Source: Neisseria sp. 83E34 (GTDB taxonomy: Bacteria; Pseudomonadota; Gammaproteobacteria; Burkholderiales; Neisseriaceae). Taken from it: a stretch of 64,000 nucleotides of DNA. Of this stretch, positions 15,356-25,411 are shown in pieces (within the stretch, counting starts at the first letter, position 1; each line of letters starts with the position of its first letter). The stretch spans positions 124,001-188,000 of the forward strand of contig NZ_LGYH01000005.1 in the NCBI RefSeq assembly GCF_001308015.1. The letters run 5' to 3'. A program made the position numbers and the translations under genes. The notes below the pieces were generated by a model that saw only the letters and a list, made by a program, of their open reading frames with translations, searched no databases and had not been told where the DNA came from.

Positions 15356-18259
15356 GGCAGCTATACCACCTTAGACGGCAAAACCCAAAAAATGGGCGAT
15401 CTGCTTTTGGCCGACGATCCGATCTACAGCCGCTTCACCGATACGGTGGAAATGACCGAAGAGCAAGCCAAAGCCGCCAATTTGCGCGGTATGGGCAGGG
15501 TGCGCGATTTGCGTGAAGCAGCAGTGTTATCCGAAGAATTGGCCGCCGATCTAAAAGCCTATTCGGCAGCCGAAACCAAAGAAGCGCAAAAAGCCATGAT
15601 CGACGGCTTGATCGACAAATGGGCAAAAACCGATCCGCTTTACGGGCAGGGTGTGCAGTTTTCGGCACCTTATATTCAAACTGCCAATGAAGGTAGGGCT
15701 ATTGTTCGTGCCGGTGATACTGGTAATGGCAATATGACGGTTAGCGGCATTTTATTGGATCCGCCAAAAGAATACCTCGACCTGATTGATTCCGCCCTCG
15801 CCAAAATTGCTGCGCTGGATTCTTTTACCGGCCGCAAGTCCAACACCATTTATGTAACCTCAAATCAGGAAATCGCCAATTTCCACCACACCTCAACCTT
15901 AAGCTACAACCAGCTTGCCGAAGGCGTGTATAAAGGACTGTTGTTCCAAACCCGTTTGAAACCTTATTTGGAAGAAATCAGTTTTACTATTGAAAACAAC
16001 GAATTCAAACTGGATTATTCTAAGGTTTTGGCTAAATTCAACGAAGTACACGCCAAAGACCCGCAAAAAGCATTTGTGGATTTGGGCGAATTTATTGCCT
16101 ACGGCAAACCAGGCGCAGATTTAGGCGGATTGTCGGGATTGTTTGCGGAGTATGTTTTCAAAGCATCCGAAGCAGGCCATTGGGAAAAATATGCAGAAGC
16201 TTTGGGCAAAGATGCTTTGGACATCCAAAAAGGCACTGAACAGAATGATTCTTTGAGCAGTAAAAAATCATTTAATTACTTGTCGGGCGGAGCAGGTGAT
16301 GATTCGCTTAGCGGGCAAAGTAGTATTGATATCTTAGACGGCGGCTCGGGTAACGACAAACTTTACGGTTATGGCGGTGCGGATACACTGTTCGGTGGAA
16401 CGGACAACGATTATATGGAAGGCGGCAGCGGAGCAGACACCTATGTATTTGCCAAAGGCAACGGTCAGGACGTGATTTATGATAGTAGTTCTGACGGTAA
16501 GGAAGACACCATCCGCTTAAGCGACATCACCGTAGCAGAAACCAAATTCCGCAAAGACGGAGCCAATCTGATTTTATCGGGTTACAACGGTACCGATTCG
16601 GTAACGGTTGAAAATTTCTTCAGCGGCGGTTCTTATGAAATCGAGCGGTTTGAGTTTAAAGACCAATCCGTTACATTGGAGGAGCTCCGCAAAAACGGCA
16701 TGACTTTCACCGGTACGGACAGTAATGAAACAATCAGCTCATGGAGTGGTAAAAGCATTATTTATGCCGGTAAAGGCAACGACAGTATCTCAACATATAA
16801 TGCAGATGATATTTTAGACGGCGGAGAAGGCAACGACACCTTAAGCGCCGGAGGCGGTAACGACGTATTGATCGGCGGAGCGGGTAACGACTACTTGGAA
16901 GGAGGACGTGAAGCCGATATTTATGAATTTGCCAAAGGGCACGGTCATGATGTGATTTATGAAGACGACGGCAATGGCTACTCAATCGATACGATCCGTT
17001 TAAATAATATTATGTTGGCGGAAACTAAGTTTACCGTAAAAGAAAACAACTTAATTTTATCTGGCTATCACGAGGGCGATTCCATTACAATTAAAGACTT
17101 TTTCCCAGCCAGCAAACATCAAATTGAAGCATTTCAGTTTGAGGATAAGCTCGTAACCCTTGCAGAATTTTCTCAAGAAGGAATCAAATTAGAAGGTACC
17201 AATGGTGATGATTCGATGAGTATGTATCATTGGTACCATACAACATTCTCTTATCAAACTTCGGTTGATGCCGGAGAGGGTAATGATTTTGTTTCAACAG
17301 CTGATGCAACTGACTTTTTAGACGGCGGTGCCGGCGATGATACCCTCTATGGAAACGGAGGAGATGATACGCTTGTCGGTGGAGCCGGTAATGATTATTT
17401 GGAAGGAGGCAACGGTGCCGACACTTATGTATTTGAAAAGGGGCACGGTAAAGACGTTGTTTGCGGTAAACCGGACGGGGATATGATCCAGTTAAATGAT
17501 GTTACTTTACAAGAAGTGAGGTTTTCCAAAAATAATAAAGATTTAATCCTGTTCGGTTACAATGAAAACGACTCCATCACACTTAAAGACTTTTTCGTGA
17601 ATATGTCTTATGAAATTGAAAGGTTTAAATTCAAAGATCAAGAAGTGGTTTTCTTTGATCTGATAAGAAGTTATGAAGGTGTGAAATTGGAAGGTACTGA
17701 CGGTGATGATTCTATCAGCTTCAGCCCAACCCGCTGGCTCGGGAAAGGTATCGTTGATGCAGGTGATGGAGATGATACGGTTACGGGAACCACAACAGCA
17801 GATATATTAGAAGGCGGTGCGGGAAATGATAAGCTTTACGGTAAGTTGAGCGTAGATAAATTGATTGGCGGAACAGGTGATGATTATTTAGAAGGAGGAG
17901 AAGACGGAGATATTTATGTATTTGCCAAAGGGCATGGACATGATGTGATTTATGAAGGCAAGGACAAATCAAAAGATGAAATGATATTAACGGATATTAA
18001 TCTTGATGAAACTCAATATCGTAAAGACGGCAATGACTTAATTCTATTCGGTTATAACGAAGGGGATTCAATTACTGTTAAAGATTTCTTTTCAGACATT
18101 AATCATCAGATTGAATTATTTGAATTTAAAGATGAGTCGGTGTTCGCGCCCGAGTTTGATAAGTATCTCAGTACCGGAAACAATATGACGAATTCTATGT
18201 CTGTATTCAGCTTTAAATATGATGAGGAGAAAACTTCGTTAGAAGCTGTAGTTGGTTAA
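15356..18259 (+). pseudogene. FrpC-like RTX protein, C-terminal part with four RTX modules
   Basis: This is the same reading frame as the upstream fragment. The first ATG after the stop is at 15392 (MGDLLLADD, 955 residues) and has no ribosome site, so separate translation is doubtful. After the end of the self-processing module and a helical linker (EQAKAANLRGMGRVRDLREAA and on), four tandem modules begin at 16232, 16712, 17195 and 17693. Each has GGxGxDxLx nonapeptides (for example GGAGNDYLEGG), then ADTYVFAKGHGxDVIY and a closing IERFEFKD segment. RTX loops bind calcium outside the cell and the C-terminal 25 residues would be the type I secretion signal. No frpD, acyltransferase or TolC/HlyB/HlyD genes are nearby. 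Confidence 0.82.
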
Positions 18260-18277
18260 TTGCTTGAAATCTAATCA

Positions 18278-18340
18278 ATACCTGTCTGAAAACAGTTTTG
18301 GCTTCGCAGAAACCCGCGTCGCTCGTTTTCAGACAGGCAT
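18278..18340. terminator. DUS-pair hairpin between the RTX gene and pyrD
   Basis: Left arm ATACCTGTCTGAAAAC, right arm a perfect DUS, with inner pairing across a long loop. The genes are convergent, so it may serve both. Confidence 0.65.
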
Positions 18341-18362
18341 CGTTATTCATCTCCCAAATGCT

Positions 18363-19367
18363 TTAACGGCAAGCCCGTAAGCACTCTTTCACCAGTTCCG
18401 ACCCGCGGTAAACCAAGCCGCTATACACTTGTACTGCGGCAGCACCCAACCGCATTTTCTCCGCCGCATCGCCGCCCTGCATAATGCCGCCCACGCCGAT
18501 CACCGGCAGTTTGCCGTCAATCTGTGCCACCAATTCTTTCAACACGGCATTGCTTTTTTCCCGAACCGGCCGGCCGCTCAAGCCGCCGGCTTCGTTTGCC
18601 TGTTTGTGGTTGCCCAGAATGGTTTTGTCTATGGTGGTATTGGTGGCGATGATGCCGTCCATTTCCACTTGTTTTACCACATGGACAATGTCGGCGATTT
18701 GTGCGTCATCCAAATCAGGCGCGATTTTCACGGCCAGCGGTACATATTTGCTGTGCTGCGCGGCCAGATTGGCCTGCTTGTTTTTCAAAGCTTCGAGCAG
18801 CGCACTTAATTCGTCGCCTCCCTGCAGCGCGCGCAGGTTTTTTGTGTTAGGCGAGGATATGTTTACGGTGATATAGCTTGCATGCGGATAGGCTTTTTCC
18901 AGGCAGATTAAATAGTCATCGGCGGCCTGTTCAATCGGGGTAACGGCATTTTTGCCGATATTGATACCTAAGATTCCTTGAAATTTGCTGCGTTGAATAT
19001 TGCGTATCATCGCGTCGATGCCGTGATTGTTGAAACCCATGCGGTTGATTATTGCCATATGCTCCGGCACACGGAACAGGCGCGGCTTGGGGTTGCCTTC
19101 TTGCGGTTTGGGCGTAACCGTGCCGATTTCGATAAAACCGAAACCTAATGCGGCCAACGCGTCAATGTGTTCGCCGTTTTTATCCAAACCGGCCGCCAAA
19201 CCGACGGGATTGGGCAGGCTCAAACCCATAAGCCGGGTGGGGTTGGTTTGATTGTCGGTTTTGCCGAGTATACCGAGACGGTAGGCCTTGTCCAATGCGG
19301 CCAGCGTAAAATGGTGGGCTTTTTCGGCATCGGTTTGAAACAGAAACGGTCGCAAAAATGAATACAT
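18363..19367 (-). CDS. pyrD: Dihydroorotate dehydrogenase (quinone), class 2
   Basis: Membrane-associated flavoenzyme of pyrimidine synthesis that oxidises dihydroorotate to orotate and passes electrons to quinone. The 334-residue length and an N-terminal amphipathic extension ([19 protein letters not shown]) mark the class 2, membrane-bound form. Key motifs are [31 protein letters not shown] (FMN phosphate region), [14 protein letters not shown] with the catalytic Ser, NTT and [19 protein letters not shown]. It stands alone between two DUS hairpins. Confidence 0.95.
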   Translation of the reverse strand: MYSFLRPFLFQTDAEKAHHFTLAALDKAYRLGILGKTDNQTNPTRLMGLSLPNPVGLAAGLDKNGEHIDALAALGFGFIEIGTVTPKPQEGNPKPRLFRVPEHMAIINRMGFNNHGIDAMIRNIQRSKFQGILGINIGKNAVTPIEQAADDYLICLEKAYPHASYITVNISSPNTKNLRALQGGDELSALLEALKNKQANLAAQHSKYVPLAVKIAPDLDDAQIADIVHVVKQVEMDGIIATNTTIDKTILGNHKQANEAGGLSGRPVREKSNAVLKELVAQIDGKLPVIGVGGIMQGGDAAEKMRLGAAAVQVYSGLVYRGSELVKECLRACR

Positions 19368-19416
19368 GGCACTTGGCTTTCATAAAGAAACAGGATAAGC
19401 ACATTTTAACCGAATA

Positions 19417-19448
19417 ATGCCCGTCTGAAACGGCTTTCAGACAGGCAT
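19417..19448. repeat. DUS pair upstream of pyrD, left arm with mixed dialect
   Basis: The left arm reads TGCCCGTCTGAA, one base from this genome's DUS and close to the meningococcal GCCGTCTGAA. The right arm is standard. Confidence 0.6.
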
Positions 19449-19506
19449 TATTACTGCTTCGGCGAATCAATTCAAAACAGTTCCTTCGCCGCAGCGCAAT
19501 AAAAAA

Positions 19507-19528
19507 CCGGATTCTCAAAAGAATCCGG
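19507..19528 (-). terminator. Intrinsic terminator of the small secreted protein gene
   Basis: Stem CCGGATTC/GAATCCGG with a 6-base loop, followed by six T on the minus strand. Confidence 0.8.
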
Positions 19529-19551
19529 ATTCAGCAAATCCTTGCGGCTGC

Positions 19552-19719
19552 TTATTTTTTCTTCAGGGTAGCAGGTGCGCTAGCAGCATCTACAGGCGCG
19601 CTGGCAGCGTCAACAGGAGCGCTGGCAGAACCTACTTTTACAGGTACATCGCCTTTAGGAGCAGCCAAAACCACACCAGACACTAAAGCAGCAGCAACGA
19701 TAGCAACATATTTTTTCAT
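19552..19719 (-). CDS. Small secreted Ala/Pro/Ser-rich protein
   Basis: A 55-residue frame begins MKKYVAIVAAALVSGVVLAAPKG, a clear Sec signal peptide with likely cleavage after VLA. The mature part is about 35 residues and contains the repeat SAPVDAA twice, ending in TLKKK. It has its own terminator and an AAGGAAGAA-like ribosome site. No family is recognised. The repeat and composition recall the Ala-rich lipoprotein at 27838. It is probably a small periplasmic protein. Confidence 0.7.
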   Translation of the reverse strand: MKKYVAIVAAALVSGVVLAAPKGDVPVKVGSASAPVDAASAPVDAASAPATLKKK

Positions 19720-19874
19720 AAGTTCTTCCTTCTCTATTAAAGTTACAATTCACATTTTTTGATAAAACAACATAAAACTTATGCTATTTGCAAGATAAGA
19801 ATGTATTCAGAGTAAAAAGTTCCTGTTTTTTCAGATTTAAACGGTTTTTACATTTCCCAAGCCATACCCAAACA

Positions 19875-19910
19875 ATAATGCCTGTCTGAATAATTTCAGA
19901 CAGGCATTAT
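19875..19910 (-). terminator. DUS-pair terminator after murI
   Basis: Facing DUS copies are flanked by ATA/TAT pairing, 15 bases after the murI stop on the minus strand. Confidence 0.75.
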
Positions 19911-19925
19911 TGTAGAAACAACAGC

Positions 19926-20738
19926 TTATCCCAAGCTTACCATCTCCAATTGTTCTAAGCTTCTACCCAAAAAACGCTCCCCGATTGTTTGGAAACGTAA
20001 AGGAATATCGCTCACATAAAAACGGTAATCTGCCTGCATACCGCCATTATCATTGAGCAAACCGTTCTGCGCCAACGCCTGCGCGGTCGCTTCGGCAGTG
20101 GTTAAAGCCGAATCCACCAGCGTGATGCCCGGCGCTTCCTCGCGCAAAAGCGGCTTGAGCAGCGGATAATGCGTACAGCCCAACACCAGCGTATCAATGT
20201 CTTCCGCCAAGAGCGGTTTCAGATATTCGCGTGCCGTGAGGCGGGTTACCTCATGATCGAGCCAGCCTTCTTCCACCAGCGGCACAAACAAAGGGCAGGC
20301 CTGCGACTGCACGCGCGTTTGCGGATTGTGCAAATGAATGGCGCGGGCATAGGCATTGCTGTTGACCGTGGTGTTGGTGGCAATCACGCCGATACGGTTG
20401 GTTTTCGTAACCGCAAGCGCCGCTTCCGCGCCGGCGGTAATCACATCCAGCACCGGCATATTGCCTGCCATCTGGCGCACACGCTGGCCTGCCACCGCAG
20501 CAATGGTGTTGCACGCAATCACCAGCGCCTTCACTTCGTTTTGCAGCAGAAAATCGACAATCTGCGCCGTAAACGTTTCAATCGTGGCACGCGATTTCAC
20601 GCCATACGGCACGCGCGCGGTGTCGCCGAAATAAACAATATTTTCCATCGGCAAACGCTCCATCAGCGCGCGCACTACGGTAAGCCCGCCCACGCCGGAA
20701 TCAAATACACCGATAGGACGCTGGTTGATTGTGTTCAT
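19926..20738 (-). CDS. murI: Glutamate racemase
   Basis: Cofactor-independent enzyme that makes D-glutamate for peptidoglycan. The 270-residue protein shows IGVFDSGVGGLTVVRAL near the N-terminus, VIACNTIAA with the first catalytic Cys (near 74) and LVLGCTHYPLL with the second (near 185). Ser and Asp of DSGVGG complete the active site. It is divergent from tsaE-amiC, so cell-wall functions cluster here on both strands. Confidence 0.95.
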   Translation of the reverse strand: MNTINQRPIGVFDSGVGGLTVVRALMERLPMENIVYFGDTARVPYGVKSRATIETFTAQIVDFLLQNEVKALVIACNTIAAVAGQRVRQMAGNMPVLDVITAGAEAALAVTKTNRIGVIATNTTVNSNAYARAIHLHNPQTRVQSQACPLFVPLVEEGWLDHEVTRLTAREYLKPLLAEDIDTLVLGCTHYPLLKPLLREEAPGITLVDSALTTAEATAQALAQNGLLNDNGGMQADYRFYVSDIPLRFQTIGERFLGRSLEQLEMVSLG

Positions 20739-20847
20739 AAATTCGCTCTTAACTTTTCAGCAGCAAGACAAACGGTTAATCGGAAAGCTGCTATTGTACA
20801 CCGATTCGCCGACGCAATTTTAATCAAATTTAGCAATCGGCAAGGGT

Positions 20848-20877
20848 TTGCAAAGCGTGCCAATTCACGCATAATTA
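20848..20877 (+). promoter_or_regulatory. Candidate sigma-70 promoter for tsaE-amiC
   Basis: TTGCAA (20848) and TAATTA (20872) are 18 bases apart, 30 bases before the tsaE ATG. The match is moderate. Confidence 0.35.
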
Positions 20878-20906
20878 GCATTTTATAAAGTTTCAACCTA
20901 TTACAT

Positions 20907-21380
20907 ATGGCGTTTTCCCAACCACACACCGTTTTTCTGCCCGATGAAGCGGCTACCGCCGCACTGGGCGCCGCATTCGCCCCGGCGTTAACGGCGCCTT
21001 TGGTGGTTTATCTTCAAGGCAGTTTGGGGGCAGGGAAAACTACATTCACACGCGGCCTTTTGCGCGGCACAGGCTATACCGGCACGGTAAAAAGCCCCAC
21101 ATACGCCTTAGTCGAATCTTATCCGCTGGATAAATTCACCCTGCACCATTTCGACCTCTACCGCTTTGCCTCACCCGAAGAATGGGAAGACGCCGGGCTG
21201 GACGAGCTTTTCGGCACCGACAGCGTGTGCCTGATCGAATGGCCGCAACAAGGCGGTGCACTGGTGCCCGCGGCCGACATTACCGTAAATATCGAGCATC
21301 AGGAAACCGGCAGATTGTGCACGCTAACCGCCCACACCGCTGCCGGCCGGCAAAGTTTGGAAACATGGAAAAAAAATTAA
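20907..21380 (+). CDS. tsaE: tRNA t6A biosynthesis ATPase TsaE
   Basis: This 157-residue P-loop protein works with TsaB and TsaD to put threonylcarbamoyl on A37 of ANN-decoding tRNAs. The Walker A loop is GSLGAGKTTFTRG, followed by the family signature KSPTYALVESYPL and HFDLYR, then a C-terminal LIEWPQQGG. Its last 16 bases overlap the amiC start, an arrangement seen in many proteobacteria where tsaE precedes an amidase gene. Confidence 0.93.
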   Translation: MAFSQPHTVFLPDEAATAALGAAFAPALTAPLVVYLQGSLGAGKTTFTRGLLRGTGYTGTVKSPTYALVESYPLDKFTLHHFDLYRFASPEEWEDAGLDELFGTDSVCLIEWPQQGGALVPAADITVNIEHQETGRLCTLTAHTAAGRQSLETWKKN

Positions 21381-22636
21381 CCCGCCGCCAAATCGTCCGA
21401 GGCGCAGCAGCCAGCCTGCTTTTAAGTGTGTCGCCTATTGCCTTGGGCAAAAAGGCCGCACCGCAATTTATTGCCGTGCGCATTTGGCCTGCCAGCGCCT
21501 ATACCCGCCTCACCATCGAAGCCAGCCAGCGGCTCGAATACAAATTCTTCACGCTGGATAACCCGCGCCGCCTGGTTATCGACATCAGCGGCGTTACGCT
21601 CAACAGCGCGTTGCAAGGGCTGGGCAGCAAAGTCCAAAGCAACGACCCGTATATTTCCGGCATCCGCGCGGGGCAGAACTCGTCTAACGTAGTGCGCGTG
21701 GTAATTGATTTGAAAACAGCGGTCAACCCGCAGGTATTCGGCCTGAATCCGGTCGCCAATTTCAAACACCGCCTGGTGGTCGACCTCTACCCGACCGTCG
21801 CACCTGATGCACGCGACCCTTTGATGGCGCTTTTGGAAGACTATTCGCAAGGCAAAATCACCAACCAAGGTACCGGCAGCGGAACGCCGCCCGTGCAGCA
21901 GCCCGACACCGCCGATTACGAACCTTCCGCACCATCCAGAGGCAGGAAGCGCCAAGCCATTGTGGTGCTTGATCCCGGGCATGGCGGTGAGGATCCGGGC
22001 GCAATCGGCCCGAGCGGCCTGCGTGAGAAAGACGTGGTGCTCGCCATTGCACGCATGGCTAAAAAACGATTGGATTCAATGGGCTATAAAACTTACCTCA
22101 CGCGTAACGAAGATGTATTCATACCGTTGGGCGTGCGTGTGGCCAAAGCGCGCAAATTGAAAGCCGACGTATTCGTTTCCATTCACGCCGACGCTTTCAC
22201 CAGCCCCAGCGCACGCGGCACAGGTGTGTATGCGCTCAGTACCAAAGGCGCCACCAGCGCGGCGGCCAAGTTCCTCGCTCAAACACAGAACAATGCCGAC
22301 TTAATCGGCGGTGTACGCTCCGCAGGCAACCGCCACGTCGACAACACCATTCTCGACATGACCCAAACCGTAACCAACAAAGACAGCCTCATCCTAGGCG
22401 AGGGCGTACTGGGCGAGCTGGGCAAGCATAACAAACTGCACAAAGGCCATGTCGACCGCGCCAACTTCGCTGTGTTGCGCGCGCCGGATATTCCATCGAT
22501 TCTGGTGGAAACCGCGTTTATCTCCAACCCGACCGAAGAGCGTATGCTGGCGGGCAACAATTTCCGCGAAAAGTGCGCCGATGCCATTTCCGGCGGCATC
22601 AAATCCTATCTGGCAAAAGCAGTATTACGCCGTTAA
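21365..22636 (+). CDS. amiC: N-acetylmuramoyl-L-alanine amidase, Tat-exported
   Basis: Periplasmic zinc amidase that cuts the stem peptide from MurNAc during cell separation. ATG 21365 gives MEKKLTRRQIVRGAAASLLLS, a twin-arginine signal (T-R-R-Q-I-V-R), as in other AmiC proteins. An AMIN domain, which targets septal peptidoglycan, covers about 40-140. After a linker the Amidase_3 domain starts at IVVLDPGHGGEDPGAIG (zinc His), then REKDVVLAI (zinc Glu), VFVSIHADAF (zinc His) and LVETAFISNPTEE (catalytic Glu). Length is 423 residues. It overlaps tsaE and is followed by a DUS terminator. Confidence 0.94.
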   Translation: MEKKLTRRQIVRGAAASLLLSVSPIALGKKAAPQFIAVRIWPASAYTRLTIEASQRLEYKFFTLDNPRRLVIDISGVTLNSALQGLGSKVQSNDPYISGIRAGQNSSNVVRVVIDLKTAVNPQVFGLNPVANFKHRLVVDLYPTVAPDARDPLMALLEDYSQGKITNQGTGSGTPPVQQPDTADYEPSAPSRGRKRQAIVVLDPGHGGEDPGAIGPSGLREKDVVLAIARMAKKRLDSMGYKTYLTRNEDVFIPLGVRVAKARKLKADVFVSIHADAFTSPSARGTGVYALSTKGATSAAAKFLAQTQNNADLIGGVRSAGNRHVDNTILDMTQTVTNKDSLILGEGVLGELGKHNKLHKGHVDRANFAVLRAPDIPSILVETAFISNPTEERMLAGNNFREKCADAISGGIKSYLAKAVLRR

Positions 22637-22650
22637 CCTTCTGAAACACC

Positions 22651-22683
22651 AATGCCTGTCTGAACATTTTTCAGACAGGCATT
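22651..22683 (+). terminator. DUS-pair terminator after amiC
   Basis: Facing DUS copies start 15 bases after the stop, with a TTTTT tract inside the loop and right arm. Confidence 0.7.
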
Positions 22684-22704
22684 TGCTATATAAACCTGAC
22701 TTTT

Positions 22705-23994
22705 ATGACTCCCGAACATCTGCTCCACATCGACCGCGAACACATTTGGCACCCCTACGCAGCCATGCCCAACACCCTGCCCGTGTATCCCGTTTCACAC
22801 GCGCAAGGCTGCACGCTCACGCTGACCGACGGCACGCAGTTGATAGACGGCATGTCATCATGGTGGGCCGTCATCCACGGCTACAACCACCCCCGCCTGA
22901 ACGCCGCCGCGCAGGCGCAGCTGGAAAAAATGTCGCATGTGATGTTTGGCGGGCTGACTCACGAACCTGCCACACGTTTGGCAGAGAAACTCGTTACCCT
23001 GCTGCCGGAAAGTCTGAACACTATTTTCTTTGCCGACAGCGGCTCCGTCGCCGTAGAAGTGGCCATGAAAATGGCATTGCAATATCAGCAGGCAAAAGGC
23101 CTGTCTGAAAAGCGCCGCTTCGCCGCCGTCCGCTCCGGCTACCACGGCGATACTTGGCACGCCATGTCGGTGTGCGACCCCGTTACCGGCATGCACGGCC
23201 TGTTTGGCAGCAGCCTGCCCGTGCAATATTTCCTGCCCCAACCCGCCGCACGTTTTCACCAACCCTGGCAGCCCAAAAGCATGACGCCTTTGCGCAACCT
23301 GCTGACCGAACATGCCGACACCATCGCCGCGCTGATTTTAGAGCCCATCGTGCAAGGCGCCGGCGGTATGTATTTCTATCATCCCGAATATCTGCGCCAA
23401 GCCCGCCTCCTGTGCGACGAACACGGCGTGTTGCTGATATTCGACGAAATCGCTACCGGCTTCGGCCGTACCGGCAAGCTGTTTGCCCTTGAACACGCTG
23501 CCACCACACCCGACATCATCACGCTCGGCAAAGGGCTGACCGGTGGTTATCTCACGCTGTCCGCCACCGTTACTACCAAACAAGTGGCACACACCATCAG
23601 CCGAAGCGCCTCATCCTGTCTGATGCACGGCCCCACCTTTATGGCCAACCCACTGGCCTGCGCCATTGCCGCCGAAAGCATAGACCTGCTAATCGAAAGC
23701 GGTTGGCAAAACCGAGTCAACGCCATCGAGGCCTGTCTGAAAACCTTGCTCGCGCCTGCGGCACACTGGCCTATGGTGAACGACGTGCGCGTGCTGGGCG
23801 CCATCGGTGTGATTGAACTAAACGAACCGGTAAAGATGCACACTTTACAGCCCCGCTTCGTTGCCAACGGCGTGTGGGTACGGCCGTTTGGCAAACTGGT
23901 TTACATCATGCCGCCTTTTACCATCAGCCAAGAAGAGCTTGCCCGCTTGGCAGAGGGCTTGCTCAAATCATTGCAGCAAGAATACGGGGTGTAG
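22705..23994 (+). CDS. bioA: Adenosylmethionine-8-amino-7-oxononanoate aminotransferase
   Basis: PLP enzyme of biotin synthesis that converts KAPA to DAPA using S-adenosylmethionine as amino donor. The 429-residue protein opens with [12 protein letters not shown], typical of BioA, then [40 protein letters not shown], the PLP-binding [12 protein letters not shown] and the lysine in [16 protein letters not shown]. Two internal GGCCTGTCTGAA copies (near 23099 and 23731) encode GLSE and ACLK stretches. It is followed after one base by bioF. Confidence 0.95.
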   Translation: MTPEHLLHIDREHIWHPYAAMPNTLPVYPVSHAQGCTLTLTDGTQLIDGMSSWWAVIHGYNHPRLNAAAQAQLEKMSHVMFGGLTHEPATRLAEKLVTLLPESLNTIFFADSGSVAVEVAMKMALQYQQAKGLSEKRRFAAVRSGYHGDTWHAMSVCDPVTGMHGLFGSSLPVQYFLPQPAARFHQPWQPKSMTPLRNLLTEHADTIAALILEPIVQGAGGMYFYHPEYLRQARLLCDEHGVLLIFDEIATGFGRTGKLFALEHAATTPDIITLGKGLTGGYLTLSATVTTKQVAHTISRSASSCLMHGPTFMANPLACAIAAESIDLLIESGWQNRVNAIEACLKTLLAPAAHWPMVNDVRVLGAIGVIELNEPVKMHTLQPRFVANGVWVRPFGKLVYIMPPFTISQEELARLAEGLLKSLQQEYGV

Positions 23995-23995
23995 C

Positions 23996-25114
23996 ATGCA
24001 ATATTTCCAAAGCCGGCTCGAACAATTGGCGGCGCAAAACCAACTGCGCCGCCTTTCCCGCATTCCCGAGTGCCGCCTCAATTGCAGCAGCAACGATTAT
24101 CTCGGTTTAAGCCGATCCGCCGAATTACAAACCGAGTTCCTCAATCGTTTTTCAGACAGGCATTTGCCTGCATTCGGCAGCACCTCATCCCGCCTGCTCA
24201 CCGGTAATTCCGAATATCACGAAGCGCTCGAAGCCACGCTTCAACAAGCCTACGGCCGCCCCGCCCTGCTCTTCAACAGCGGCTACCACGCCAATATCGG
24301 CATCCTGCCCGCCATCGCCGACAAACACACATTGATTCTGGCCGACAAACTGGTACACGCCAGCCTGATAGACGGCACCCGCTTATCCGGCGCACCCTAC
24401 AAACGCTTCCGTCATAACGACACCGTCCAACTCGCCCGCCTGCTTAACGAGCATGCCGCCGAATACCGCCATATCATCGTCGTAACCGAAAGCATTTTCA
24501 GCATGGATGGCGATTTCGCCCCACTCGCCGAACTCGTCCGCCTTAAAAACCAATACAATAATATATTGATTTATTTAGATGAAGCTCATGCCGTGGGTGT
24601 GTACGGCACAAGCGGCTTAGGGTTGGCGGAACACGATGCCTGTCTGAAAAGCATTGATATTTTAGTCGGCACTTTCGGCAAAGCCGCCGCCTCAATCGGC
24701 GCTTATGCCATTTGCAACAATACTTTGAAAACCTACCTCATCAACACCATGCGCCCGCTGATTTTCAGCACCGCCCTGCCACCGATAAACGCAGCATGGT
24801 CGGATTTCGTGTTTCAAAAATTCCCTTTGTGGCAAGCAAAACGCTTACACCTCAACCACATCTCAACCAAATTAAGAACCGCCGTCCGGCAACGCGGCCT
24901 GCCCATGCCCAGCCAAAGCAATGTTGTGCCCTATATAGTCGGCAGCAATCGAAAAGCCGAACAACTGGCGGCACAGCTGCAACAACAAGGCTGCTACGTT
25001 TTACCCATCCGCCCGCCCACCGTTCCGCCCAACACCGCCCGCCTGCGCTTTTCGCTAACCGCCGATATGCAGGAAAGCGATATCGATTGGCTGATTTCTT
25101 TATTGCCTGCCTGA
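23996..25114 (+). CDS. bioF: 8-amino-7-oxononanoate synthase
   Basis: PLP enzyme that condenses pimeloyl-ACP (or CoA) with alanine to give KAPA, the step before BioA. ATG 23996 lies one base after the bioA stop and gives 372 residues. Motifs are CSSNDYLGLS, GSTSSRLLTGNS, LFNSGYHANIGIL, ESIFSMDGD, YLDEAHAVGVYGTSGLG and the PLP lysine in GTFGKAAASIGA. Two DUS copies lie inside the gene; one encodes FSDRHLP between the first two motifs, a segment that varies in length among BioF proteins. A degenerate DUS (GCCTGCCTGAAA) supplies the stop codon. Confidence 0.94.
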   Translation: MQYFQSRLEQLAAQNQLRRLSRIPECRLNCSSNDYLGLSRSAELQTEFLNRFSDRHLPAFGSTSSRLLTGNSEYHEALEATLQQAYGRPALLFNSGYHANIGILPAIADKHTLILADKLVHASLIDGTRLSGAPYKRFRHNDTVQLARLLNEHAAEYRHIIVVTESIFSMDGDFAPLAELVRLKNQYNNILIYLDEAHAVGVYGTSGLGLAEHDACLKSIDILVGTFGKAAASIGAYAICNNTLKTYLINTMRPLIFSTALPPINAAWSDFVFQKFPLWQAKRLHLNHISTKLRTAVRQRGLPMPSQSNVVPYIVGSNRKAEQLAAQLQQQGCYVLPIRPPTVPPNTARLRFSLTADMQESDIDWLISLLPA

Positions 25115-25411
25115 AAAAGTGTGGAGCCAAACAGTGTAACCACTAATAATTTTCACTTTAATAAACAATTATTTTTGATTATCTACCCCCAAGAAATAAC
25201 ATCTTTCGAATAATAAAATTTTGATATAAAAATGCGTTCAATCGCTTATTTAAAATAAATAAATTGCGAATTTACCCCTTATCCGAGGAATCGGCTTGCA
25301 GATTGCATCTCCTTGTGGCACCTTGAGCACATCAATGCAAAACAGTAAGCTATAGAAACGCATTGATTATTAAACAGATTAATTTATAAAAACTACACAA
25401 GGAGCAAAACA
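25115..25411. other. AT-rich leader of the alcohol dehydrogenase gene
   Basis: The first 150 bases are very AT-rich with several possible -10 elements (for example GATATAAAA near 25222). A good AAGGAG lies before the ATG at 25412. No regulator site could be assigned. Confidence 0.5.

Noticed and set aside
16232-18160. Regular repeats in the RTX region considered as CRISPR or satellite DNA
   Set aside because: The period is about 480 bases, the frame is open and the repeats encode GGxGxD loops, so they are protein repeats.
20169-20888. 239-codon frame antisense to murI
   Set aside because: Antisense shadow; murI has complete motifs on the other strand.
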